From: Rhizobium sp. 18065
GTDB taxonomy: Bacteria; Pseudomonadota; Alphaproteobacteria; Rhizobiales; Rhizobiaceae
Direction: 5' to 3'
Assembly (NCBI RefSeq): GCF_902706095.1
Contig: NZ_CACSJP010000002.1
Coordinates: forward strand, 496,001 to 560,000
Length of the DNA: 64,000 nucleotides
The notes under the pieces are model-generated. The model was not told where the DNA came from, made no database searches, and was given only the letters and a program-made list of their open reading frames with translations. How positions within the stretch are numbered: position 1 is the stretch's first letter; the number at the start of each line of letters is the position of its first letter. The position numbers and the translations under genes were made by a program. Below are positions 19,000-27,390 of the stretch, piece after piece.

Positions 19000-20814
19000 C
19001 TATTGCAGGCGGGCGTGGTCGATCTTGAACAGCCGAAGAGCCGAAGTCGCGGAATCGGAAACCGGCACGAGACCAGGCCAATCCCCACCCCGTGTCAGCA
19101 CGGCAAACAGCGTGTCGTTGGGGATCTCAGGCACCATCGGATAACGGCATACGGCCAGATAATCAAAAGGTTCGGCCGCCACTCTGCGGGTTTCACTGTC
19201 GGTCGAGACGAAGACATCATACATCCGCCGCATGCCCGCCGCCGCCCGGTGAAAGGAGATGGCATTGACCGTCATGCCGGGCGGCAGGCGATCCAGCATG
19301 AAGAGGCCTAGCGAACTGGGTGCAACGATCCGGCCGGCCGGAAGAGTATGCAGCGGCGACGTATCGACGTCCATACAAAGATCGAAGGCAAGATAGTCGA
19401 GCAGTTCCGGTCGCAGCGAATGCTTGGGGACCAACATCAAAAAAAACGTCCCCGTGGCCAGTGTCGCTAGCGCACCGAACAGAACTGCTCTTGCCGTCGA
19501 GCGAATGCCATACCGTAGCTCGCTCCAAATCATAGGCAGAAAAAGCAGCGCGCCAGCGGCCGGAAAACGGATAAACCTCGTCTGCACGAAAGCCAGTATC
19601 AAAAGGGTGACTGCGATGCAAAAGATGATCACAAAGGCAGCATTGCGGGCTCTCAAGTGCCGCATGAAACCAGGAAACGCGCCAAATAGAACGATAACCA
19701 GGAAACCGAGGCAGAGGATCTTGATCGTATCCCCCATTCGGTAAATCTCCAGAAATGATTTCTCCTGCTGCACACGATCGAGCCAAAAGTGACGCACAAG
19801 GGGATCGATCGCATGATACGGCCCTTGAAGGCAGTCGGGAAAAGCCAGGGCAAGAGCCACGGCAAGGCCGACCGCTGGAACCGCGAGCGCACCCAGGCGG
19901 ACGACTGGTCTTTCGGATCGAACCGACCAAAGAACAACGGACGTAATCGCCGCATAACCCAGGAACGCTGAGACAAAGGGCGCAGAGAAGGCATCGCATT
20001 CGGTGGCCACCATTAGAGCCGATCCGCCGAACGAAATACCGGCGAGCATTGTTGTTAGCGCCAGACCGGCGGCGAGGAAGGCCTGGACACGGTGGCTCCC
20101 CTCGACTCCGAAAACCCATGCCAGCCCAGGCCCGAGCAGCAAGATCAGCAGCACCGGCGCCAACTCAAGCCCGATCATGAAAGACAGGCCGCAGACCATG
20201 CCGACAAGGAATCCGCCAGCCGCCGACCAGCGCGAAATCCCGAACAGCGCCACCATCAGCATGACAATCTGCAGATTGTGATGATCGATGCGTCCCGGAC
20301 TGAACTCCCAGAGAGTCAGGGGCATCAATGCGAACGCTGCCACCACATGCACCGGCTGTACGTGGTTTTCCTTATCGACCAGCCGCACGGCCGTCGCGCA
20401 CCACAAACAGCAGTAGGCGAGCAATAGAAGGGGCTGCCAAATCCGGAAGGCCCACCAGATTGCAGACTCCTCAGTGGTGATACCTCTCAACCCAAGTACC
20501 AGCAGAACATAGGGAAGATCGACAAGACGCGACCACGGCGACTGATAGGTGCCGGGCATGTCGATGCCCTCAATGACCAAATTGAACCACTCGCCATGTG
20601 CAAGAAGCTGTCGGATCTGGACGCCGCGCAGGACATCGTCGATATCGCTGTAGTAGTGCCGATCGGCCAGCATATCGAACGCCAGAAAGAAGATTGCTGT
20701 CGAGAACGCGGCAACCAGAAGAGAAAATGAGAAACCACTGGCCCTACGGGGATGACCGCAAGGCACCGCAGCATATTCCTGAACCTCTTGCATCCGCGAC
20801 TTTTCCCCGTTCAT
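19000..20814 (-). CDS. Large polytopic membrane protein, GT-C glycosyltransferase-like
   Basis: About 604 residues with roughly a dozen hydrophobic segments and a C-terminal soluble tail (about 130 residues). The loop after the first helix contains YYSDIDDVLRGVQIRQLL and GTYQSPWSRLVDLPYVL, the type of acidic first loop seen in GT-C enzymes such as PMT and STT3. I therefore expect a lipid-linked sugar transferase, but no family name can be secured. No other polysaccharide gene is adjacent. ATG 20814 is chosen as the start of a hydrophilic N-terminus (MNGEKSRMQEVQ); 20793 is an alternative. Confidence 0.6.
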   Translation of the reverse strand: MNGEKSRMQEVQEYAAVPCGHPRRASGFSFSLLVAAFSTAIFFLAFDMLADRHYYSDIDDVLRGVQIRQLLAHGEWFNLVIEGIDMPGTYQSPWSRLVDLPYVLLVLGLRGITTEESAIWWAFRIWQPLLLLAYCCLWCATAVRLVDKENHVQPVHVVAAFALMPLTLWEFSPGRIDHHNLQIVMLMVALFGISRWSAAGGFLVGMVCGLSFMIGLELAPVLLILLLGPGLAWVFGVEGSHRVQAFLAAGLALTTMLAGISFGGSALMVATECDAFSAPFVSAFLGYAAITSVVLWSVRSERPVVRLGALAVPAVGLAVALALAFPDCLQGPYHAIDPLVRHFWLDRVQQEKSFLEIYRMGDTIKILCLGFLVIVLFGAFPGFMRHLRARNAAFVIIFCIAVTLLILAFVQTRFIRFPAAGALLFLPMIWSELRYGIRSTARAVLFGALATLATGTFFLMLVPKHSLRPELLDYLAFDLCMDVDTSPLHTLPAGRIVAPSSLGLFMLDRLPPGMTVNAISFHRAAAGMRRMYDVFVSTDSETRRVAAEPFDYLAVCRYPMVPEIPNDTLFAVLTRGGDWPGLVPVSDSATSALRLFKIDHARLQ

Positions 20815-20972
20815 CTGAACTACGAGCCACAGCACTCTGGCTGCCGCCGCTTTAAGATCGGGTTAGCGATGCATGCACACATCTCGACGATAGGGCAGCC
20901 CTGAGGATAAGCTGGCGATCTCCATTGCACGTGCACGTAAAATGCCATTCTATCGCCGCAATGGAGAACCGC

Positions 20973-22025
20973 ATGTTCGCAGACTTGAATTTTCACGACG
21001 CCCCAAGCGGCGCCCGCCTCGCCTACCATCACCTGGCGGCAGAAGGCACGCCGCGCGCCATCATCGTACTCTGCCACGGCCTTGCCGAACATTCGCGCCG
21101 CTACGGCGCCTTTGCATCAGCGCTTTCGACGGCCGGTCTGCATGTCTACGCCCATGACCACCGTGGCCACGGTGAGACAACCGCGCCGGACGCGCCGATC
21201 GGCCGGTATGCGGCAAGCGAGGGTGTCGCCAAGGTCGTGGCCGATGTCCGCGCCATGCGCGATCTCGCCGTCACCCGTTACCCCGGCCTGCCGGTCATCC
21301 TGTTCGGCCATTCGATGGGCGGCCTGATTGCCCTCAACGCGGCAACGGATCATCCGGATGCCTTCCAGGCGGTGTCGGTCTGGAACTCCAACTTCAACCC
21401 TGGCATTGCTGGACGCATTGCCAAGTTGGTGTTGAAGCTGGAGCGGATCTACAAGGGCTCCGACGTCCCGAGCCTCATTCTGCCGCTGGCGACCTTCGGC
21501 GCCTGGGGCAAGGCGATCCCGAACCACCGGACAGCCTTCGACTGGTTGTCCCATGACCCAGCCGAGGTCGACGCCTATATTGCCGACCCCCTCTGCGGCT
21601 TCGATGCCAGCGTCTCGCTCTGGCAGGACCTGTTCACGCTCACCTTTCGCGGCACCAGCGATCGTCAATTGGCGCGCCTGCACAAGTCGACACCAGTCTA
21701 TCTGGTTGGCGGAGGAGAAGACCCCGCCACCAACAAGGGACGGGAAATCCGCTGGCTGGCTACACGCTTGTCCGGTTCCGGCATGCGCAACGTTACGACA
21801 CGCATCTATGACACGATGCGCCATGAGACACTGAACGAAATTGGTCGAGAAGCAGCGGTTGCCGATTACCTGGCCTGGTGTGACCAAGTGTTCGCCGATC
21901 TCAACCGCGCAACCGCGCGCATGCCCGCCCCTATATCCGACCCCTTATCCACCCCCGTGCCCGCAACCGCCGGCTTGCCGAAACGGAATGATCCCATGAG
22001 AGAAAATCAGGTGTCGGGGGATTAA
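20973..22025 (+). CDS. Alpha/beta hydrolase, monoacylglycerol lipase/lysophospholipase-like
   Basis: A 350-residue serine hydrolase. It has an oxyanion segment IIVLCHGLAEHSRRYG, a nucleophile elbow ILFGHSMGGLIAL (Ser about residue 110), an acid in VYLVGGGEDPATN and a late His in YDTMRHETLNE. The arrangement matches the COG2267 lysophospholipase/monoglyceride lipase group. The C-terminal 35 residues are Pro/Ala-rich and probably disordered. ATG 20973 has GGAGA upstream; in-frame GTG 20925 and ATG 20961 are less likely. It is divergent from the GT-C-like gene. Confidence 0.82.
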   Translation: MFADLNFHDAPSGARLAYHHLAAEGTPRAIIVLCHGLAEHSRRYGAFASALSTAGLHVYAHDHRGHGETTAPDAPIGRYAASEGVAKVVADVRAMRDLAVTRYPGLPVILFGHSMGGLIALNAATDHPDAFQAVSVWNSNFNPGIAGRIAKLVLKLERIYKGSDVPSLILPLATFGAWGKAIPNHRTAFDWLSHDPAEVDAYIADPLCGFDASVSLWQDLFTLTFRGTSDRQLARLHKSTPVYLVGGGEDPATNKGREIRWLATRLSGSGMRNVTTRIYDTMRHETLNEIGREAAVADYLAWCDQVFADLNRATARMPAPISDPLSTPVPATAGLPKRNDPMRENQVSGD

Positions 22026-22121
22026 ACCGGGGTTATAGGAGGTCAGTCAGCAGAAATTCTCATGACAGGCTGCGGATCAAGACAGTTTTGAGCCGACATG
22101 CCGATCAGCACAGGAAGCGCC

Positions 22122-23348
22122 ATGACCACCAGACCGCATGCCAGCGCCACCGATAGTCCGACCGCAGGACCACCGCTTGCCGGCATCCGCGTCATCGAAC
22201 TTGCCCGCGTGCTCGCCGGCCCCTGGGCCGGCCAGATGTTGGCCGATCTCGGAGCCGACGTCATCAAGGTCGAGAACCCGGAAGGCGGCGATGACACGCG
22301 CGCCTGGGGTCCGCCCTTCGTCGAAGGCGCCGATGGCGAAAACCTGTCGGCCGCCTATTACCATTCGACCAATCGCAACAAGCGCTCGATCGCCGTCGAC
22401 CTGAAATCCGAAGAAGGCCAGGACACCGTCCGCCGCCTCTGCGCCACGGCCGACGTGGTGATCGAAAACTTCAAACTCGGCGGCCTGGCGAAATACGGCC
22501 TCGACTACGACAGCCTGAAAGCGGCCAACCCGAAGCTGATCTATTGCTCGATCACCGGTTTCGGCCAGAACGGTCCCTATGCCGAATTCGCCGGCTATGA
22601 CTATATCGTCCAGGGCATGTCCGGTTTCATGTCGATCACCGGCGAAAAGGGTGGCGAGCCGATGAAGGCCGGCGTCGCCATCGCCGACATCTTCACCGGC
22701 ATCTATGCGGTCACCGCGATCCAGGCAGCCCTCATTCATGTGATGAAGACCGGCCAGGGCCAGTTTGTCGACATGGCCCTGCTTGACGTCATGTCGGCCG
22801 TGCTGGCCAACCAGAACATGAATTATCTGGTCTCCGGCAAGGCGCCGACGCGGCTCGGCAATGCCCATCCGAATATCAGCCCCTATGAAGTCGTGCCCAC
22901 CGCCGACGGGCACCTGATCCTCGCCGTCGGCAATGACGGCCAGTTCAAGCGCCTCTGCGCTATACTCGGCATAGCTCCGGTCGCGGAAAACGAACGCTTC
23001 GCCACCAACAAGGCCCGCGTCGCCAACAAGGTCGAGGTCCGCCGAATTGTCACCACCGAGACGGCAAAATGGACCAAGCGTGATCTACTCAGCGCCTGCG
23101 AAACCAATGCCGTGCCGGCCGGCCCGATCAATTCGATCGAGGAAATGTTCGCCGACCCGCAGATCAAGGCCCGCGGCCTGAAGATCGAACTGGAAGACGA
23201 CAAGGGCACGGTTATCTCGAGCGTCCGCAGCCCCATCATCCTCTCCGAAACACCGCTGCGCTACGAGCGCCCAAGCCCGCGGATCGGAGAACACAGTCAG
23301 GACATTCTGGCCGAACTGGCCGAGATCGAAGGAAAGACAGCCCAATGA
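22122..23348 (+). CDS. CaiB/BaiF-family (class III) CoA-transferase
   Basis: A 408-residue class III CoA-transferase. The family start GIRVIELARVLAGPWAGQML and LGADVIKVENPEGGDDTR are clear, as are NRNKRSIAVDLKSEEGQ and GLDYDSLKAANPKLIYCSI; the Asp in DIFTGIYAVTAIQ sits where the catalytic Asp is expected. The acyl substrate is unknown. The stop overlaps the start of the ThDP enzyme by four bases, an arrangement reminiscent of frc-oxc oxalate operons. ATG 22122 follows AGGAAG; ATG 22098 is an alternative. Confidence 0.88.
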   Translation: MTTRPHASATDSPTAGPPLAGIRVIELARVLAGPWAGQMLADLGADVIKVENPEGGDDTRAWGPPFVEGADGENLSAAYYHSTNRNKRSIAVDLKSEEGQDTVRRLCATADVVIENFKLGGLAKYGLDYDSLKAANPKLIYCSITGFGQNGPYAEFAGYDYIVQGMSGFMSITGEKGGEPMKAGVAIADIFTGIYAVTAIQAALIHVMKTGQGQFVDMALLDVMSAVLANQNMNYLVSGKAPTRLGNAHPNISPYEVVPTADGHLILAVGNDGQFKRLCAILGIAPVAENERFATNKARVANKVEVRRIVTTETAKWTKRDLLSACETNAVPAGPINSIEEMFADPQIKARGLKIELEDDKGTVISSVRSPIILSETPLRYERPSPRIGEHSQDILAELAEIEGKTAQ

Positions 23349-24997
23349 AGAGAACCGGTGGTGAACTGATCGTCGAGGCGCTGAAGGCCAACGGCGTCGA
23401 GCGTGTCTCCTGTGTTCCCGGCGAAAGCTATCTCGCCGTCCTCGACGCCCTGAAGGACAGCGGCATCGAAACGCTTGTCTGCCGCCAGGAAGGCGGCGCA
23501 GCGATGATGGCCGACAGCTGGGGCCGCCTCACCGGCAAGCCCGGCATCTGCATGGTCACCCGCGGCCCCGGCGCCACCAACGCATCGGCCGGCCTGCACA
23601 TTGCCCGTCAGGATTCGATCCCGATGATCCTGTTCATCGGACAGGTCGCCCGCGACATGCGCGAACGCGAAGCCTTCCAGGAAGTCGAATATCGCCGCGC
23701 CTTCACCGAATTCGCAAAATGGGTTGGCGAGATCGACGATGCGCGCCGCATTCCCGAATTTGTCACCCGCGCCTTTGCCATAGCCACCTCCGGCCGCCCC
23801 GGCCCGGTCGTGCTGTCGCTGCCGGAAGACATGCTGATCGACGAGGTCGAGGCACCACTCGCCAAGCCCTATACGCCGGTCGAAGCCCATCCCGGCCCAA
23901 GCCAGATTGCCGCACTCGGCGAAATGCTGGCGGCTGCCAAGCGACCGCTGGTGGTCCTCGGCGGCACGCGCTGGAGCGAGACCTCGGTTGCCGGCATCCG
24001 TGCCTTTGCGGAAAAGTTCAAACTGCCGGTCGGCTGCTCCTTCCGCCGCCAGATGCTGTTCGACCACACCCACCCGTCCTATGCCGGCGATGTCGGTATC
24101 GGCGTCAATCCGGCGCTCGCCAGGGAGGTCAAGGAAGCCGACCTTCTGGTCCTGCTCGGCGGCCGCTTCTCCGAAATGCCGTCCTCATCCTATACCTTGA
24201 TGGACATCCCCTACCCGACCCAGAAACTCGTGCACATCCATGCTGACCCGTCCGAGCTTGGGCGCATCTACCGGTCCGATCTGGCGATCTGCGCCGCACC
24301 GGATGAATTCGTGGCCGCGCTCGACGCTCTCGAAGCACCGACAGCCCCCGTCTGGTCCGCCCGCACCGAAGCCATGCATGCCGCCTATATGTCCTGGTCG
24401 ACACCGCCGAAGACCAGCCCAGGCCCGGTCCAGATGGGCGCCATCATGGACTGGATCGAAGAGAACACGCCAAAGACCGCCATCTTCACCAACGGTGCCG
24501 GCAACTACGCCACCTGGCTGCATCGCTTCCATCGTTTCCAGGCATTCAACACGCAATCGGCACCGACATCCGGTTCGATGGGCTACGGCCTGCCGGCGGC
24601 CGTCGCTGCCAAGCACCTGTTTCCCGAGCGTGAAGTCATCTGCTTTGCCGGCGACGGTTGCTTCATGATGCATGGCCAGGAGTTCGCCACCGCGATCCGC
24701 TACAATCTGCCGATCATCACGCTGGTCATCAACAACGGCATCTATGGCACGATCCGCATGCATCAGGAGCGCGAATATCCGGGCCGCGTCAGCGCCACCG
24801 ATCTGACCAATCCCGATTTTGCAGCCCTCGCCCGCGCCTATGGCGGCCATGGCGAGACGGTCGAGACCACGGAAGAGTTTGCCCCGGCCTTCGAACGGGC
24901 GCGCGCCTCCGGCAAGCCGGCGATCATCGAGATCAAGCTGGATCCGGAAGCGATCACACCGACCCGCACCTTGACTCAGATTCGAGACAAATCCTGA
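23345..24997 (+). CDS. Thiamine-diphosphate enzyme, acetolactate-synthase-like
   Basis: A 550-residue three-domain ThDP enzyme. The catalytic Glu is in LVCRQEGGAAMMAD; GPGATNASAGL follows. The C-terminal ThDP motif starts at GDGCFMMHGQEFATA and ends at LVINN. It resembles large subunits of acetolactate synthase, but no regulatory subunit gene is nearby and the partner is a CoA-transferase, so a decarboxylase or ligase acting on an acyl-CoA or 2-oxo acid is more likely. It lacks obvious grounds for calling it oxalyl-CoA decarboxylase. The 4-base overlap shows coupling with the upstream gene. Confidence 0.85.
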   Translation: MKRTGGELIVEALKANGVERVSCVPGESYLAVLDALKDSGIETLVCRQEGGAAMMADSWGRLTGKPGICMVTRGPGATNASAGLHIARQDSIPMILFIGQVARDMREREAFQEVEYRRAFTEFAKWVGEIDDARRIPEFVTRAFAIATSGRPGPVVLSLPEDMLIDEVEAPLAKPYTPVEAHPGPSQIAALGEMLAAAKRPLVVLGGTRWSETSVAGIRAFAEKFKLPVGCSFRRQMLFDHTHPSYAGDVGIGVNPALAREVKEADLLVLLGGRFSEMPSSSYTLMDIPYPTQKLVHIHADPSELGRIYRSDLAICAAPDEFVAALDALEAPTAPVWSARTEAMHAAYMSWSTPPKTSPGPVQMGAIMDWIEENTPKTAIFTNGAGNYATWLHRFHRFQAFNTQSAPTSGSMGYGLPAAVAAKHLFPEREVICFAGDGCFMMHGQEFATAIRYNLPIITLVINNGIYGTIRMHQEREYPGRVSATDLTNPDFAALARAYGGHGETVETTEEFAPAFERARASGKPAIIEIKLDPEAITPTRTLTQIRDKS

Positions 24998-25020
24998 CAA
25001 GCCATTGCAATAAAAAAGAA

Positions 25021-25044
25021 AAGGCCGGGATCGCTCCCGGCCTT
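25021..25044. terminator. Bidirectional terminator between the ThDP enzyme and RidA gene
   Basis: AAGGCCGGGA and TCCCGGCCTT with a TCGC loop, preceded by an A-rich run and followed by TCTGATC. It is placed between two convergent stop codons, 24 bases from each. Confidence 0.8.
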
Positions 25045-25068
25045 TCTGATCGGATCAAACAGCAGAAC

Positions 25069-25410
25069 TCAGAGAGCAGCTGTCACGATAAACTCCACGA
25101 GGTAATCCGGTGTCGCCAGCGGTGCACCGCTGGTGGCGCGTGCCGGGGTGTTTGCCGGGTCGACCCAGCCTTCCCAGACTGCGTTCATTTCGCCGAAAGT
25201 CGACATGTCGGAGAGGTAGATGATCGTCTGCAGGATCTTCGACTTGTCCGTACCGGCAAGCGCCAGCAGACGATCGACTTCAGCCAGAGCAGACTTCGAC
25301 TGTTCGGTGACAGTCGTGCCTTCGCCAACCTGGCCGGCGAGGTAGACGGTGTTGCCGTGAACGACGGCGCCGCTCATGCGCTTGCCCGGTTCGATACGCT
25401 TGATGGTCAT
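25069..25410 (-). CDS. RidA-family (YjgF/YER057c/UK114) protein
   Basis: A 113-residue protein of the RidA superfamily, trimeric in known members, which hydrolyse reactive enamines and imines or related compounds. It begins RIEPGKRMSGAVVHGNTVYLAGQV and has the later segment ARATSGAPLATPDYLVEFIVTA. The usual active-site Arg of true RidA lies near the C-terminal third in an RxxV context; here PARATSGAPL places an Arg at about residue 93, but the surroundings differ, so it is better called a RidA-like member (COG0251). Confidence 0.85.
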   Translation of the reverse strand: MTIKRIEPGKRMSGAVVHGNTVYLAGQVGEGTTVTEQSKSALAEVDRLLALAGTDKSKILQTIIYLSDMSTFGEMNAVWEGWVDPANTPARATSGAPLATPDYLVEFIVTAAL

Positions 25411-25492
25411 GGGAATTCTCCTATCGGATGTTGAAACAGAAAGACGCAGCCGTGCTTTGGCCCGGCGTCGTCAGGGATAAAGTGAAAATGCT

Positions 25493-25831
25493 TCAGCCGC
25501 GTTGGCGCAGCGCATGCTCATAGGTCGCCGTGGAACGGGCGCCTGAACGGCAATAGCCAAGCATCGGGCGATCGAAGTCTTCCAGTGCATCGACCATGCC
25601 AGCCACTGCTTCCGGCGTCACGCCCATCGGGCCGACCGGCACATGACTGATCTTGATGCCGAGCTCTTCGGCCCGCGCGGCAACGGCGGCAAACTCCGGC
25701 TGGCCGAATTCCTCGCCGTCCGGACGATGGCAGACGATCGAATTGAAACCCAGTTCCTTGACCGTATCGACGTCCTCGACCGTGATCTGACCGCTGACGG
25801 AATATTCCTCGTTGATCTGCCTGATATTCAT
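25493..25831 (-). CDS. Blh/DUF442-type phosphatase-like or sulfurtransferase-like protein
   Basis: A 112-residue protein of the TIGR01244 / beta-lactamase hydrolase-like phosphatase family. GYCRSGARSTATYE provides the Cys-X5-Arg loop of a tyrosine-phosphatase or rhodanese-like fold, and LGFNSIVCHRPDGEE is the family N-terminal segment. In rhizobia the domain is often fused to a sulfur dioxygenase (Blh); here it stands alone. ATG 25831 has GAGAGG upstream; the open frame extends 33 bases further but without a ribosome site. Confidence 0.8.
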   Translation of the reverse strand: MNIRQINEEYSVSGQITVEDVDTVKELGFNSIVCHRPDGEEFGQPEFAAVAARAEELGIKISHVPVGPMGVTPEAVAGMVDALEDFDRPMLGYCRSGARSTATYEHALRQRG

Positions 25832-25920
25832 CGGCGCACCTCTCTCAAACTTTGGCCGAAACATCTACGACGGGCTTACCGGGGCGTCAATCACAGACAG
25901 CCACCCTTCGGTACGCTGTA

Positions 25921-26748
25921 TCAAACGAAGGAAAATGCCAGACCGTATTCGCGGCTCTCGCCCGGCGCCAGCATGACGAACTCGCCACGCGCCTCCAACT
26001 CGTCCCGGCTCTCCCAGCGATGCGACACCGGTTCTATGCCGAGCACATGCGCAGGTGTCTTCTGGTTTCGCCAGACCTGCAGATAAGGCAAAGTGTCCGT
26101 GCGGAAGCGCACTTTCAGCATTTTTCCGCCGATCGCGGCGATCGGCCCGAGGCGAAGCTCGGCCCAGCCGCCCTTGCCGGCCGGCACGCAGAAAATGCCA
26201 CCATCCTTCTCACCGAAAGTCCATGGAAAGCCGCCGTCGTCGAGCATTGCGCCTTCCAGCCGCACCCCATCGTCGAAGTGCTTGGCGCCGAGGTTCATGT
26301 GGTACATCAGGAACGCCGGAAACGGGCTGTCGCCGACGTTGGTGACGACGTCGCTCAGTTGCACTTCACCACTGTCGGCTTTCAGCCGCCAGACCCGGTC
26401 AAGACGCGCCCGCCCCCCATCGGCTAGCACCACTGGCACGCTCGCGCGCGCGACGAGATCTTCACCCTCCGTCGAAAACTGAACCGATTCGGCCGGATGG
26501 GATGAAAACGATCCGTGCAGCGGGAACAATCCCTCGCCACCAGGCATTGGCTGCGGATGGCGGATATGGTCGGGACCACAGGTAAACAGAAAGCCTTCGA
26601 GCGAATGGTCGATGCGGGGATCGCCGTCATCGGGAATAGCCCGGCCGGGCGCAATATCGACCCCATCGACAACGCAGGCGCCAATATCGAAAACCGAACT
26701 CTCATCAAGCGAGAGTTGCGGTCCCTTTGGGCCGTGAAATGCAATCAT
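25921..26748 (-). CDS. DUF4432 / aldose-1-epimerase-like protein
   Basis: A 275-residue protein with a galactose-mutarotase-like beta-sandwich: GFLFTCGPDHIR, GLFPLHGSFSSHPAE (conserved His), FPAFLMYHMNLG and VLGIEPVSHRW match DUF4432. These proteins probably isomerise or bind a sugar or acidic sugar. It is translated through a 4-base overlap with the preceding MarR gene. Confidence 0.75.
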   Translation of the reverse strand: MIAFHGPKGPQLSLDESSVFDIGACVVDGVDIAPGRAIPDDGDPRIDHSLEGFLFTCGPDHIRHPQPMPGGEGLFPLHGSFSSHPAESVQFSTEGEDLVARASVPVVLADGGRARLDRVWRLKADSGEVQLSDVVTNVGDSPFPAFLMYHMNLGAKHFDDGVRLEGAMLDDGGFPWTFGEKDGGIFCVPAGKGGWAELRLGPIAAIGGKMLKVRFRTDTLPYLQVWRNQKTPAHVLGIEPVSHRWESRDELEARGEFVMLAPGESREYGLAFSFV

Positions 26749-27227
26749 GCGAGACTTCCCTCCGCAATCGCGGGTATTTGCCGAAAATGTCCAGCCGCCA
26801 TCAGGTCTTCAAGACCGCCAAGGCCGGTATCGAGTGCCGACAGATAGGGCAAATCGATGATTGTCTCAAGCCGATGCTGAAACTCGATGGCCCTCTGCTT
26901 AAATACGGAAAAACGCGCCCGGCCGGTCGGCGAAAGCGACAGAAGTTCGAAGCGTCGATCATGGACATCGCGCTTGCGCTCAAGGTAACTGCGCTCCTCC
27001 AATACCTTGACCGCGCGGCTGATCTTGGTCTTCGACAGGCCCGACTGGCCGCAGATCGCCTTGGCTGTTGTGGTGGTCGCCTCTCCCAGCGACCACAGAA
27101 CCTGCCATTCCGACCAGGAAAGTTCATCCTCTGGCCCGCAGAATCGCATAAACACCATGTCCAATCGCTCGGTCGCCCTGATCAATCGATATGGAAGAAA
27201 AGACTCCATACTGAAACTGTCTTGCAT
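26745..27227 (-). CDS. MarR-family transcriptional regulator
   Basis: A 160-residue winged-helix regulator: SWSEWQVLWSLGEATTTTAK, then the recognition helix GLSKTKISRAVKVLEERSYL and wing RKRDVHDRRFELLSLSPTGR. The start at 27227 has GGGGGAG about six bases upstream. It forms an operon with the DUF4432 gene and probably controls it in response to a small molecule; the ligand is unknown. Confidence 0.85.
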   Translation of the reverse strand: MQDSFSMESFLPYRLIRATERLDMVFMRFCGPEDELSWSEWQVLWSLGEATTTTAKAICGQSGLSKTKISRAVKVLEERSYLERKRDVHDRRFELLSLSPTGRARFSVFKQRAIEFQHRLETIIDLPYLSALDTGLGGLEDLMAAGHFRQIPAIAEGSLA

Positions 27228-27301
27228 CGCTCCCCCCACGATGGACCCAAGTCAACTCAACGGAAAGATAGACGACAAATCTTCCATGCCACCGCAGATA
27301 G

Positions 27302-27309
27302 TTAACCAT
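27302..27309 (+). promoter_or_regulatory. TTAACCAT motif upstream of the L,D-transpeptidase
   Basis: TTAACCAT 82 bases before the GTG start. This octamer resembles a CtrA half-site; the same octamer occurs on the minus strand 89 bases upstream of the ParA-like gene. Confidence 0.35.
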
Positions 27310-27390
27310 TAATTCACTATGAATTCACCTTTTCCACATTAGTGTCAAATTTCACGCGTTTGTCGGCTGCATAGACGAGGATTCTGCATC

